DNA of 64,000 bases from Amycolatopsis sp. CA-128772 (GCF_002904295.1 NZ_PPHG01000092.1:44815-108814); one strand, 5' to 3'. Positions 9,516 to 17,360 are shown, counted from the stretch's first letter. Made by a program: numbers and translations. The notes: generated by a model from the sequence alone, not told the origin.

Positions 9516-10778
9516 TCAGCGGGGCGTGAGGACTTCCTTGCCGCCGACGAACGGGCGCAGCGCCTCCGGCACGCGGACCGAGCCGTCCTCCTGCTGGTGG
9601 TTCTCGACGATGGCGACGATCCAGCGGGTGGTGGCCAGGGTGCCGTTGAGCGTCGCGGCGATCTGCGGCTTGCCGTTTTCGTCGCGGTAGCGGACCGAGA
9701 GGCGGCGGGCCTGGAACGTCGTGCAGTTGGACGTCGAGGTCAGCTCGCGGTAGGTCTCCTGGGTCGGGATCCACGCCTCGCAGTCGAACTTGCGGTGCGC
9801 GGACGTGCCGAGGTCGCCGGTCGCGGTGTCGATCACCCGGTAGGGCACCTCGATCTTGGCGAGCATCTGCTCTTCCCAGCCGAGCAGCCGCTCGTGCTCC
9901 GCCTCGGCGTCGGCCGGCTTGGCGTAGACGAACATCTCGACCTTGTCGAACTGGTGCACCCGGATGATGCCGCGGGTGTCCTTGCCGTACGAGCCGGCCT
10001 CGCGCCGGTAGCAGGACGACCAGCCCGCGTAGCGGTTCGGGCCGTCGTTCAGGTCGAGGATCTCGTCGGCGTGGAAGCCGGCGAGCGGCACCTCCGACGT
10101 GCCGACGAGGTAGAGGTCGTCGTCTTCGAGGTGGTAGATCTCGCTGGAGTGCTGGCCGAGGAAACCGGTGCCGGCCATGATCTCCGGGCGGACCAGCGAC
10201 GGCGTGATCATCGGCGTGAAGCCGTTCTCGAGCGCCTGCGCGATGGCCATGTTGAGCAGGCCGAGCTGCAGCTGGGCGCCGACGCCGGTGAGGAAGTAGA
10301 ACCGCGAGCCCGACACCTTCGCGCCGCGTTCCATGTCGACGCCGCCGAGCGCTTCGAGCAGCTCGAGGTGGTCCTTCGGCGCGAAGCCGAGCTTCGTCGG
10401 CTCGCCGACGTGCTTGAGGACGGTGTAGTCGTCCTCGCCGCCGACCGGCGCGCTCGGGTGGACCAGGTTCGGCACGGTCCGGAAGAGCGTGTCGAATTCT
10501 TCCGACGCGGTGTTCTGCTCGACCTCGGCCGCCTTGACCTGCGCGGCGAGCTCCTTGGCCGTGGCCAGGAGCTGCTGCTTCTCCTCCGGCGGCGCCTTCG
10601 GGATCTGCTTGCCGAGCAGCTTCTGCTCGTTGCGCAGCTTGTCGGCGGCCGCGATCGAGGACCGGCGCCGGGAGTCGAGGGAGAGCAGCTTGTCGACCAC
10701 TCCCTCGTCTTCGCCACGGGCGCGCTGCGACGCGCGCACGGCTTCCGGGTCATCGCGCAGAGTCCTGGGGTCAATCAC
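9516..10778 (-). CDS. serS: Seryl-tRNA synthetase
   Basis: A class II aminoacyl-tRNA synthetase of 420 residues that charges tRNA-Ser. Residues 1-100 are the long antiparallel coiled-coil arm that reads the tRNA (MIDPRTLRDDPEAVRASQ..., with DSRRRSSIAAADKLRNEQK). The catalytic core follows, with motif 2 region SSCYRREAGSYGKDTRGIIRVHQFDKVE cut here as SCYRREAGSYG and IIRVHQFDKVE, and motif 3 near the end (NGTLATTRW then ENHQ). Length and order fit bacterial SerRS. It is monocistronic and divergent from the aminotransferase at 10897; the 118-base gap carries a spaced dyad (10799-10836). No T-box-like leader is evident. Confidence 0.97.
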   Translation of the reverse strand: MIDPRTLRDDPEAVRASQRARGEDEGVVDKLLSLDSRRRSSIAAADKLRNEQKLLGKQIPKAPPEEKQQLLATAKELAAQVKAAEVEQNTASEEFDTLFRTVPNLVHPSAPVGGEDDYTVLKHVGEPTKLGFAPKDHLELLEALGGVDMERGAKVSGSRFYFLTGVGAQLQLGLLNMAIAQALENGFTPMITPSLVRPEIMAGTGFLGQHSSEIYHLEDDDLYLVGTSEVPLAGFHADEILDLNDGPNRYAGWSSCYRREAGSYGKDTRGIIRVHQFDKVEMFVYAKPADAEAEHERLLGWEEQMLAKIEVPYRVIDTATGDLGTSAHRKFDCEAWIPTQETYRELTSTSNCTTFQARRLSVRYRDENGKPQIAATLNGTLATTRWIVAIVENHQQEDGSVRVPEALRPFVGGKEVLTPR

Positions 10779-10798
10779 GGGTCAGAGGGTAGTCCGTA

Positions 10799-10836
10799 CA
10801 GACTGTGCGGCCCTACTGGGTTATCCCGACAGTCTG
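10799..10836. promoter_or_regulatory. Spaced dyad between serS and the aminotransferase gene
   Basis: CAGACTGT at 10799-10806 and its exact complement ACAGTCTG at 10829-10836 stand 30 bases apart start to start, about three helical turns. They lie in the divergent promoter region between serS (start 10778) and the aminotransferase (start 10897). This could be a paired regulator site or chance; no family-specific consensus is recognised. Confidence 0.3.
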
Positions 10837-10896
10837 ATCGTTGAAGCGCTGTTCACGGCCTCCTCATACTCGCTTGAGACCCCGAGGAGGCGTTCG

Positions 10897-12186
10897 ATGT
10901 CCGATGAGCTGCTCGCCCGGCACCGCGCAGTCATGCCGTCCTGGATGTCGCTGCTCTACGAAGAGCCCATCGAGATCGTGCACGCGCACGACCGCCGGAT
11001 GACGGATTCCCAGGGGCGCACCTACCTGGACTTCTTCGCCGGCGTGCTGACCAACTCGATGGGCTACGACGTCGCCGAGATCGGCGACGCGGTCCGCAAG
11101 CAGCTCGACACCGGCATCCTGCACACGTCCACCCTCTACCTGATCCGCTCCCAGATCGAGCTGGCCGAGCGGATCGCGAAGCTGTCGAACATCCCGGACG
11201 CCAAGGTGTTCTTCACCAACTCGGGCAGCGAGGCCAACGACACGGCCCTGATGCTGGCGACGCAGTACCGCCGCAGCAACCAGGTGCTGGCCATGCGCAA
11301 CTCCTACCACGGCCGCTCGTTCGGAACGGTCGCGATCACCGGCAACCGCGGCTGGTCGGCATCGGCACTGAGCCCGGTCAAGGTCAGCTACGTCCACGGC
11401 GGCTACCGCTACCGCAGCCCCTTCCGGGACCTGTCGGACGCGGCGTACATCGACGCGTGCGTGGCGGACCTGGTGGACGTCCTGGACACGGCGACGGCGG
11501 GCGACGTGGCCTGCCTGATCGCCGAGCCGATCCAGGGCGTCGGCGGCTTCAGCCTTCCCCCGGACGGCCTGTTCCGGGCGATGAAGGAGGTCCTCGACTC
11601 CTACGGGGTCTTGTTCGTCTCCGACGAGGTCCAGACCGGCTGGGGCCGCACGGGCGAGCACTTCTGGGGCATCGACGCCCACGGCGTGACGCCGGACATG
11701 ATGACGTTCGCCAAGGGCCTGGGCAACGGCCTGGCGGTGGGCGGCGTCGTGGCCCGGGGAGACGTCCTGGACTGCTTCCAGGCCCAGTCGTTCTCGACGT
11801 TCGGCGGCAACCCGGTCTCGATGGCGGGAGCCACGGCGGTCCTGGACTACATCAAGGACCACGACCTCCAGGCGAACTGCGCGGCCCGGGGCACGCAGCT
11901 GCTGTCCGGCCTCCGGGCGGCGGCATCACCGCTGGTGGCCGAGGTCCGCGGCAAGGGCCTGATGATCGGCGTCGAGCTGATCAAACCGGGCACGACGGAA
12001 CCGAATGTCCCGGCGGCGGCCAGGATGCTGGAGGAGACGAAGAAGCGCGGCCTGCTGATCGGCAAGGGCGGCCTGCACGGCAACGTGCTGAGGCTGGGCC
12101 CCCCGATGACCCTCACCGCGGAGGAGGCTCAGGAGGGCTTGGAAATCCTGGTGGACGCCCTGGCGGCGACGCACGCGGCCCTCTGA
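10897..12186 (+). CDS. Class III PLP aminotransferase (alanine-glyoxylate/acetylornithine-like)
   Basis: A 429-residue fold-type I, class III aminotransferase. It has FFTNSGSEANDTALMLA for the PLP phosphate, SYHGRSFGT, the pyridine-binding Asp in LFVSDEVQTGWGRTG, and the Schiff-base Lys273 in TFAKGLGNG. The overall pattern resembles alanine-glyoxylate aminotransferase 2-like proteins; omega-amino acid substrates are also possible. The ATG at 10897 has an ideal GAGGAGG at 10884-10890, and in-frame sequence further upstream lies on the opposite side of the serS promoter, so the longer reading is rejected. It is a single gene, ended by the hairpin at 12198-12224 shared with the convergent TetR gene. 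Confidence 0.9.
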   Translation: MSDELLARHRAVMPSWMSLLYEEPIEIVHAHDRRMTDSQGRTYLDFFAGVLTNSMGYDVAEIGDAVRKQLDTGILHTSTLYLIRSQIELAERIAKLSNIPDAKVFFTNSGSEANDTALMLATQYRRSNQVLAMRNSYHGRSFGTVAITGNRGWSASALSPVKVSYVHGGYRYRSPFRDLSDAAYIDACVADLVDVLDTATAGDVACLIAEPIQGVGGFSLPPDGLFRAMKEVLDSYGVLFVSDEVQTGWGRTGEHFWGIDAHGVTPDMMTFAKGLGNGLAVGGVVARGDVLDCFQAQSFSTFGGNPVSMAGATAVLDYIKDHDLQANCAARGTQLLSGLRAAASPLVAEVRGKGLMIGVELIKPGTTEPNVPAAARMLEETKKRGLLIGKGGLHGNVLRLGPPMTLTAEEAQEGLEILVDALAATHAAL

Positions 12187-12197
12187 ACGACCGAGCC

Positions 12198-12224
12198 CGG
12201 GCTCAGGCCGGCCGCCTGAGCCCG
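12198..12224. terminator. Bidirectional hairpin between convergent genes
   Basis: CGGGCTCAGGC (12198-12208) pairs perfectly with GCCTGAGCCCG (12214-12224) across a 5-base loop. It lies just past the aminotransferase stop (12186), and its right arm is the last coding bases of the TetR gene, which stops at 12203. It could serve both convergent transcripts. Confidence 0.6.
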
Positions 12225-12775
12225 TCCATCAGCAGGTCCAGCAGGCGGCCGGCCCTGGCCGCCTGCGCGGGCCGGGGAGCCACGGTGAAAATGCCGATGA
12301 GGGCGGCGGCGATGTCCTCGGCGGTGACGTCGGTGCGGAGGTCCCCCGCCGCCCGGCCGGCGTCGAGGACGGCGGAGATGGCCGCCAGCAGCTCGGTCCG
12401 GGTCTGCGCGTGGGCGATTTCGCCCGCCTCAATCATCGCGAGCAGCGTGTCGAGCATGCCGTTCTTGGTCGCGATCCAGTCCCCGAACAGGTCCATCCAG
12501 CGCCGCATCGCCGCGGCCGGCGCCAGCCGGCCGAGCAGCTCGCGGGCGCCGGCGGTCAGCCGCCCGACCTGGTCCCGGTAGACGGCGTCGACTAGCGCCT
12601 CACGGGTCGGGAAGTGCCGGTAGAGCGTGGCGATACCGACCCCCGCCTCGCGGGCGATCGCCCGCATCGGCGGCTCGGCGCCGGCCGACGCGAACATGCG
12701 CGTCGCCACCGCGAGCAACTGGTCCCGGTTGCGGGCTGCGTCCGCCCGCGCGGTACGCGACTCCCCTTCGGCCAA
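12203..12775 (-). CDS. TetR-family transcriptional regulator
   Basis: A 190-residue one-component repressor. The N-terminal helix-turn-helix is plain (residues about 15-60: RDQLLAVATRMFASAG..., then GVGIATLYRHFPTREAL), and the rest is the helical ligand/dimer domain. The start is TTG 12775: an in-frame TGA lies three codons upstream and no ATG or GTG is available between. It is divergent from the NADP-dependent oxidoreductase at 12859, and the gap holds two copies of a similar 20-base dyad, one touching the TTG start. Autorepression and control of the oxidoreductase is the natural reading. The ligand is unknown. Confidence 0.9.
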   Translation of the reverse strand: MAEGESRTARADAARNRDQLLAVATRMFASAGAEPPMRAIAREAGVGIATLYRHFPTREALVDAVYRDQVGRLTAGARELLGRLAPAAAMRRWMDLFGDWIATKNGMLDTLLAMIEAGEIAHAQTRTELLAAISAVLDAGRAAGDLRTDVTAEDIAAALIGIFTVAPRPAQAARAGRLLDLLMDGLRRPA

Positions 12776-12794
12776 AACGGATCACGCTCCGGTT
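12775..12794. promoter_or_regulatory. Putative TetR operator, copy 1 (imperfect)
   Basis: AAACGGA (12775-12781), a 6-base spacer, then TCCGGTT (12788-12794). It has the same layout as the copy at 12814-12833, with one substitution in the right arm. It begins at the first base of the TTG start of the TetR gene, so binding would block that gene's initiation region. Confidence 0.55.
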
Positions 12795-12813
12795 GTGCTA
12801 GGTTGACTCAGGT

Positions 12814-12833
12814 AAACGGAGCATAGTCCGTTT
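12814..12833. promoter_or_regulatory. Putative TetR operator, copy 2 (perfect dyad)
   Basis: AAACGGA (12814-12820) and its exact complement TCCGTTT (12827-12833) with a 6-base spacer, 39 bases from copy 1 and 25 bases before the oxidoreductase ATG at 12859. A TTGACT hexamer at 12803-12808 lies between the two copies and may be the -35 element of the oxidoreductase promoter. Confidence 0.65.
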
Positions 12834-12858
12834 CACCGCGCCAAGGAGGCAGGCGTCC

Positions 12859-13818
12859 ATGCAGCAGCAGCACAGCCGGCCGTCGACGAGCACGAGCACG
12901 GCGGTCCGGCTCACGTCGTTCGGCGGCCCGGAGGTCCTGGACCTCCACGAGGTTCCGGCGCCCCAGGCCGGCCCGGGGCAGGTCCGGGTGCGGGTCACCG
13001 CGGCCGGCCTCAACCCGATGGACTGGATCATGACCGCCGACGCGGACACCGCCGCCCGGTTCGGCTTGCGCCTCCCGGCCGGCTTCGGGACCGACTACGC
13101 GGGCGTGGTCGACCAGGTCGGCGCCGGCGTGACCGGCTTCGCCCCGGGCGACCGCGTGTTCGGCGGCGCGCTGTCCCGCGCGGTCGCCGGCTTCGTGGTC
13201 GTCGACGCGGCCGGCGAGACCGCGGCGAACGAGGCCCACCCCACCCCCGACGGCGTCGACGACCACACGGCCGCCACCCTCGCAATCGCCGGCCGCACGG
13301 CATCCGCCGCCCTCGCGGTGGTCACCCCGGGCCCGCAGGACACGGTGCTGATCGGCGGCGCGGCCGGCGGCGTCGGAGTGTTCGCTGTCCAGCTGGCCCG
13401 GATGACCGGAGCCCGCGTCCTCGGAACGGGCTCGCCGACATCGGCCGATTTCCTGCGCGACCTGGGCGCCGAGCCGGTCACCTACGGAGCCGGCCTGGCC
13501 GACCGGATCCGCACCCTCGCACCCGGCGGCCTCACCGCGGCCATCGACCTGCACGGAACCGAGACGGCCCACACCGCACGCGAACTCGGCGTCCGCCCCG
13601 ACCGGATCTGCACCATCGCCGCCCAGGTCGAAGGGGCACGGGCAGCCAACGGCGCAAACGCCCCAGTGGGCGCGCTGAACGAGCTCGAACGCCTGGTGGC
13701 GGCGGGCCGCGTACGGGTACCGATCGCGGCGACGTTCCCGATCGAGCAGATCCGCCAGGCGGCGGAGCTGCAGGCGGGACGGCACGTGCACGGGAAGATC
13801 GTGATCGACCTCGATTGA
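12859..13818 (+). CDS. NADP-dependent quinone-oxidoreductase-like MDR protein
   Basis: A 319-residue zinc-independent medium-chain dehydrogenase/reductase. The N-terminal GroES-like part (RLTSFGGPEVLDLHEVPAP, GLNPMDWIM, GTDYAGVV) is followed by the NADPH motif GGAAGGVGVFAVQLA at about residues 165-179 and the C-terminal HGKIVIDLD ending typical of the family. Such enzymes reduce quinones or enones. ATG 12859 follows AAGGAGG. It is paired with a divergent TetR gene through two operators, which suggests induction by a xenobiotic or reactive carbonyl compound. Confidence 0.88.
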   Translation: MQQQHSRPSTSTSTAVRLTSFGGPEVLDLHEVPAPQAGPGQVRVRVTAAGLNPMDWIMTADADTAARFGLRLPAGFGTDYAGVVDQVGAGVTGFAPGDRVFGGALSRAVAGFVVVDAAGETAANEAHPTPDGVDDHTAATLAIAGRTASAALAVVTPGPQDTVLIGGAAGGVGVFAVQLARMTGARVLGTGSPTSADFLRDLGAEPVTYGAGLADRIRTLAPGGLTAAIDLHGTETAHTARELGVRPDRICTIAAQVEGARAANGANAPVGALNELERLVAAGRVRVPIAATFPIEQIRQAAELQAGRHVHGKIVIDLD

Positions 13819-13889
13819 GGAGCTGGGTGGTCATCCCAGAGCCTGCCCGTCCGGCGAGGACATTCTTTTGATTCTGCCGCGGGTGAATT

Positions 13890-13905
13890 CTCTGCCGCGG
13901 CAGAG
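13890..13905. repeat. Perfect 16-base palindrome
   Basis: CTCTGCCG followed directly by CGGCAGAG, with no spacer. It sits 9 bases before the left outer arm of the large inverted repeat. It could be a protein site or part of the termination structure. Confidence 0.6.
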
Positions 13906-13913
13906 CGGGTCCA

Positions 13914-14034
13914 ACCTCCCCCGCCCCTCCGGTGGGATTTTCAGTCGACGCTCGGGTTTGTCAAGGCGGGAAAGCGTGCCTTGACAAACCCGACCGTCGA
14001 CTGAAGAGCGGCTGGGATGAGGGGCGGGGGAGGT
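13914..14034. repeat. Large composite inverted repeat (nested arms of 16 and 28 bases)
   Basis: The outer arms at 13914-13929 and 14019-14034 are exact complements over 16 bases (ACCTCCCCCGCCCCTC on the left). The inner arms at 13940-13967 and 13978-14005 match over 28 bases with one mismatch, around a 10-base loop; the arm core reads GGGTTTGTCAAGGC. Interior unpaired pieces are 10 and 13 bases. As RNA this folds into a stem of about 44 pairs in either direction. It may be a bidirectional terminator for the convergent genes or a copy of a dispersed palindromic repeat. Confidence 0.85.
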
Positions 14035-14158
14035 CTGGTGACGTCCTTGCCCGGCCTGAGCTGCCGGCCGCTGGTTTGCGCCCGCTGTGGGCAACTCCGC
14101 CGCCGGCCGCCGGTTTTGTCGGTGCCCTCCGGTAGCGTGGGATTCGGGGGCTTCTCCG

Positions 14159-15073
14159 TCAGCCGCGGACGAATCTCGCCACGTGTTCCGCCAGCTCCTC
14201 GCCCTTGTCCTCCTGCAGAAAATGTCCCGCGTCGGCGATCACCGGGTGCTCCCGGCCCTGCGCGCCGCGCATCGACCTCCGCAGGATCGGGGCCATTCCT
14301 GCCGTTATCGGGTCGCCGTCGGAAAATGCCACCAGGAAGGGAATTTCCAGTTCCGTCAGCGTCTTCCAAGCCGCGCGGTTCGACGATGATGCCGGGTCGT
14401 CCGGGCGGTACGGCACCAATGATGGCATTGCCCTTGGGCCCGCCTTGTACATCTCGTTCGGAAACGGTGCGTCGTACGCCGCGCGCTCGGCCTCGGAAAG
14501 CCTTGATCGGCAGCCCGATTGAACAAACCGGCCGACGTCCAGCAGTGGGGCCTTTTCGACCGCCGTGCGGAATGCGTGCCACTCCGGGGGCATGTCGACG
14601 TCACCCGTCGGGAGGCCCGTGTTCGCCGCCACCACTCCTGCGAATCGCGATGGTGATGAAGCCACCATTCGCAAGCCGATCAATCCGCCCCAGTCCTGGC
14701 CGACCAGGGTTACGTCCTTCAGGCCCAGTGTGTCGAATGCGAATGCTCGCATCCACTCCACGTGGCGGGCGTAACTGTGGTCGGCCACGTCGGCCGGCTT
14801 GTCCGATCGGCCGAAGCCGACCAGGTCCGGGGCGATTGCGCGCAAGCCCGCTGTCGCCAAGACCGGCAGCATTTTGCGGTACAGGTACGACCAGCTCGGC
14901 TCGCCGTGCAGGAGCAGGACCACCGGGCCGTCCGCTGGGCCTGCCTCCACGTAACCCACTCTGATCACGCCGCCGTTCGGGTCCGCCAAGTCGGCGTAGC
15001 GGGGCTCGAAGGGGAAGTCGGGCAGGTCCGTGAACCGGTCGTCCGGTGTCCTCAGCAGGCGCACGGCCCCCAC
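14159..15073 (-). CDS. Haloalkane dehalogenase-like alpha/beta hydrolase
   Basis: A 304-residue alpha/beta hydrolase close to haloalkane dehalogenases. The oxyanion motif is LLLHGEPSWSYLYRKM (residues 53-68), the nucleophile is Asp127 in VGQDWGG, an acidic residue is in FSDGDP, and the base is His in ADAGHFLQED. Asp in place of Ser at the nucleophile elbow argues for a dehalogenase or epoxide-hydrolase chemistry and not an esterase. By eye its wobble positions carry more A and T than neighbouring genes. It stands alone on the minus strand, convergent with the oxidoreductase; natural substrate unknown. Confidence 0.87.
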   Translation of the reverse strand: MGAVRLLRTPDDRFTDLPDFPFEPRYADLADPNGGVIRVGYVEAGPADGPVVLLLHGEPSWSYLYRKMLPVLATAGLRAIAPDLVGFGRSDKPADVADHSYARHVEWMRAFAFDTLGLKDVTLVGQDWGGLIGLRMVASSPSRFAGVVAANTGLPTGDVDMPPEWHAFRTAVEKAPLLDVGRFVQSGCRSRLSEAERAAYDAPFPNEMYKAGPRAMPSLVPYRPDDPASSSNRAAWKTLTELEIPFLVAFSDGDPITAGMAPILRRSMRGAQGREHPVIADAGHFLQEDKGEELAEHVARFVRG

Positions 15074-15103
15074 GCTAGTGCGAACGGACCAGCGCAGCCA
15101 GCA

Positions 15104-15556
15104 TCAGGAGATGCCGACCGCCACCACCAGGCCCAGGCCGATGTGCGCCGCCGCGACCACGATGCTCACCGGGGCGAACTTCTCGCTCTCGATCGTCGAG
15201 GCCACGTCGATGCGGGTCGCCCACTCCAGCAGGCGGACCGCGACCACCTGGACGATGATCCCGAGCAGGCCGTAGACCAGCGAGGTGATCAAGCCCTCAG
15301 TCAGGTCGCTGGCCGAGTTGAAGATCGCCACGACGACGATGAACGCCATCGAAAGCATTCCGGACGCCGTCACGATCACCGCGTTCGGCAGGCCCTGGGT
15401 CACCAGCTTCGACAGCTTGCCCGGGGTGGTCCAGTCGATCGCGTAGAAGCCGGCGAACATCAGCAGCAGGCCGATGACGCCGTACAGCAGGATCGCGCCG
15501 ATCCCCCGCACGAGGTCGGAGCCGAACGTGTCGGACAGCGCAAGGGTCGAGGTCAC
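15104..15556 (-). CDS. DUF350 (YjfL-like) membrane protein
   Basis: A 150-residue integral membrane protein with four hydrophobic helices (around residues 15-40, 58-80, 88-110 and 127-148), matching DUF350/YjfL in length and topology. The GTG start at 15556 lies 37 bases after the ligase gene. It is the third gene of a minus-strand set with the DUF1190-like protein and the glutathionylspermidine-synthase-like ligase, an association also seen in the E. coli yjf locus. Its function is not established in any organism I know; partnership with the ligase is inferred from the context. Confidence 0.85.
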   Translation of the reverse strand: MTSTLALSDTFGSDLVRGIGAILLYGVIGLLLMFAGFYAIDWTTPGKLSKLVTQGLPNAVIVTASGMLSMAFIVVVAIFNSASDLTEGLITSLVYGLLGIIVQVVAVRLLEWATRIDVASTIESEKFAPVSIVVAAAHIGLGLVVAVGIS

Positions 15557-15593
15557 GAGTTTTCTCCCAAGAAGTCAGCGATGGGGTGTTCTA

Positions 15594-16760
15594 TCACGAC
15601 TCGACGATGCGATGTGGGACGAATGCCGCACCGTCGTCGGTCACCAGGCCGCCGGTCTCGCGGATGCCCAGGCCGGCGGAGCTGTCGCCGACGATCCACG
15701 CGCCCAGCGCCGGCCGGTAGCCGTCGAACTCGGGCAGCGGGTCGAACGCCTGGTACACGAAGCCTTCCGCGCCGTACACGCCGTCCGTCTGGGTCTCGTA
15801 GCCGGTCGCGACGATCTGGACGTTCGCGCCCTCGCGGCCCAGTTTCGGCTTCCGGACGTACTCGGTGAGGATGCCGGGGTCGTCGGCGAACGCGGGCAGC
15901 AGGTTCGGGTGGCCCGGGTAGTTCTCCCACAGGATCGCCAGCAGCGTCTTGTTGGAGAGGATCATCTTCCAGAGCGGCTCGATCCACAGCGTCCGCGGCA
16001 GCGACTCGACGGCGTGGCGGCCGAACTCCTCGTCGACCACCCACTCCCACGGGTACAGCTTCAGCACGGTCGCCATCTGCGACTCTTCGAGGTCGACGAA
16101 CCGCTTGAGCACCGGGTCCCAGCCGATCTCCTCGATCGCCAGGCCCACCGTGTCGAGGCCGGCCTCGGCCGCCGTCTCCTGCAGGTACGCCGTGGTGACG
16201 TTGTCCTCACCGGACGGATCGGCCGCCGACCAGGTGAAGTGCAGCTCGTTGGACGGCAGCTTGCCCTGCAGCTGCGACCACCGCTCGACGAGCTTCTCGT
16301 GGATCGAGTTCCACTGGTCGTCGTCCGGGAAGACGTCGGTCTTCCAGTGCCACTGCAGCAGCGACGCCTCGAGCAGCGTCGTCGGCGTGTCCGCGTTGTA
16401 CTCCAGCAGTTTGGCCGGCGACTTGCCGTCGTAGCGCAGGTCGAACCGGCCGTAGACGTGCGGGTCCTGCCGCTTCCACGACTCGGCGATGTGCGGCCAG
16501 ACCCACTCGGGGATGCCGAACCGCCGGTAGCCCTCGGTCGTCACGACGTTGTCGACGGCCTCCAGGCACATCGAGTGCAGCAGCTCGACGTCGGCCTCCA
16601 GCGAGAGGACCTCGTCCATGTCGAAGACGTAGTGCACCGACTCGTCCCAGTACGGCCGCACCCGGCCGCTGCTGTCGCGGGCCGGCGTGCCGTAGACGAG
16701 CCCCTGCTCTTCGACGATCCGCTGCCAGTCGCGCCGCGGCTCACGCCGATCCCGGTACAC
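15594..16760 (-). CDS. Glutathionylspermidine-synthase-like ATP-grasp ligase (YgiC/YjfC family)
   Basis: A 388-residue protein matching the C-terminal synthetase domain of glutathionylspermidine synthase, an ATP-grasp enzyme that joins a carboxylate to an amine through an acyl phosphate. Conserved stretches are RFDLRYDGKSPAKLLEYNAD, TPTTLLEAS, ILWENYPGHPNLL and the Lys/Arg-rich KPKLGREGANV. The amidase domain of full-length GspS is absent, as in E. coli YgiC/YjfC. GTG 16760 abuts the TAG of the upstream DUF1190-like gene. Actinobacteria are not known for glutathionylspermidine, so the acceptor is probably something else, perhaps the tail of the neighbouring protein (inference). Confidence 0.88.
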   Translation of the reverse strand: MYRDRREPRRDWQRIVEEQGLVYGTPARDSSGRVRPYWDESVHYVFDMDEVLSLEADVELLHSMCLEAVDNVVTTEGYRRFGIPEWVWPHIAESWKRQDPHVYGRFDLRYDGKSPAKLLEYNADTPTTLLEASLLQWHWKTDVFPDDDQWNSIHEKLVERWSQLQGKLPSNELHFTWSAADPSGEDNVTTAYLQETAAEAGLDTVGLAIEEIGWDPVLKRFVDLEESQMATVLKLYPWEWVVDEEFGRHAVESLPRTLWIEPLWKMILSNKTLLAILWENYPGHPNLLPAFADDPGILTEYVRKPKLGREGANVQIVATGYETQTDGVYGAEGFVYQAFDPLPEFDGYRPALGAWIVGDSSAGLGIRETGGLVTDDGAAFVPHRIVES

Positions 16761-17360
16761 CTACGATCCCCCGCTCTTGCCGCTGCCGCCGCTGCCGCTC
16801 TTGCCGCTGATGCCGAAGCCGCCGCGCTGGACGGACTTGCCGGACTTCGTCGTGACGTTGGTGCGGGCCGACGGCGCGTCGTAGCTGCCACCGGCCACCC
16901 GCTGGCCGATCACGCCGGTGCCGCCGTAGTTGTAGCGGTAGCTGTTGTAGCCGCCGCCGGGGATCGGCAGGAACAGGAAGCCGCCGCTGTGGTAGCCCCC
17001 GTGGCTCGAGACGTAGTTGTCGTCGCAGTAGTCGTCGTTCTGGACGACGCCGTTCGAGTCGGTGCAGACGGCGGTGACGTCACCTTCCGGCTTGGCCACC
17101 GTGTAGAACGTCGCGACCAGGCCGACGAGGCCGACCGTGACACCGCTGCCGATCAGGCTCTTCCGCCGCGTGGCCGCCTTGGCGTCCGCCTTGCGAGCCA
17201 GCTCCTCGTTGCGCTCCTCGTCGACGAGCGCCTGCCGGCGGGCACGCTGCTCGGCCAGCGAGGGTTCGCGGGGCTGGGTGTTGGCGTCCTGGAACCTCAT
17301 CGAGCCGCGCTTCGGCGGCTCGGGGGGCGGCTGGTCCCCAGTGTTGTTGTCCTGCGTCAT
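16761..17360 (-). CDS. DUF1190 (YgiB/YjfM)-like membrane protein with Gly/Ser/Lys-rich tail
   Basis: A 199-residue protein. Residues 1-70 are polar and Arg/Lys-rich with a coiled-coil-like stretch (SLAEQRARRQALVDEERNEE), then one membrane helix (about 70-90), then an outside domain with the CTD...DDYCDD cysteine pair and a Gly/Tyr-rich segment as in YgiB. The last 20 residues are almost only Gly, Ser and Lys and end in GGS. E. coli YgiB/YjfM proteins are lipoproteins; here the anchor is a transmembrane helix instead. It is the first gene of the three-gene set with the ATP-grasp ligase and DUF350. Role unknown. Confidence 0.75.
   Translation of the reverse strand: MTQDNNTGDQPPPEPPKRGSMRFQDANTQPREPSLAEQRARRQALVDEERNEELARKADAKAATRRKSLIGSGVTVGLVGLVATFYTVAKPEGDVTAVCTDSNGVVQNDDYCDDNYVSSHGGYHSGGFLFLPIPGGGYNSYRYNYGGTGVIGQRVAGGSYDAPSARTNVTTKSGKSVQRGGFGISGKSGSGGSGKSGGS

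Larger units (their letters stand above)
13819..14158. other. 340-base gene-free gap with nested inverted repeats
   Basis: The gap lies between the convergent oxidoreductase (ends 13818) and hydrolase (ends 14159) genes. No credible coding frame is seen. It holds a perfect 16-base palindrome at 13890-13905 and the large two-part inverted repeat at 13914-14034, described separately. The remaining bases, including the stretch after 14034, show nothing recognisable. Confidence 0.8.

Noticed and set aside
10779..10896. T-box leader for serS
   Set aside because: No T-box sequence or specifier-loop architecture is visible, and serS runs the other way from most of the gap.
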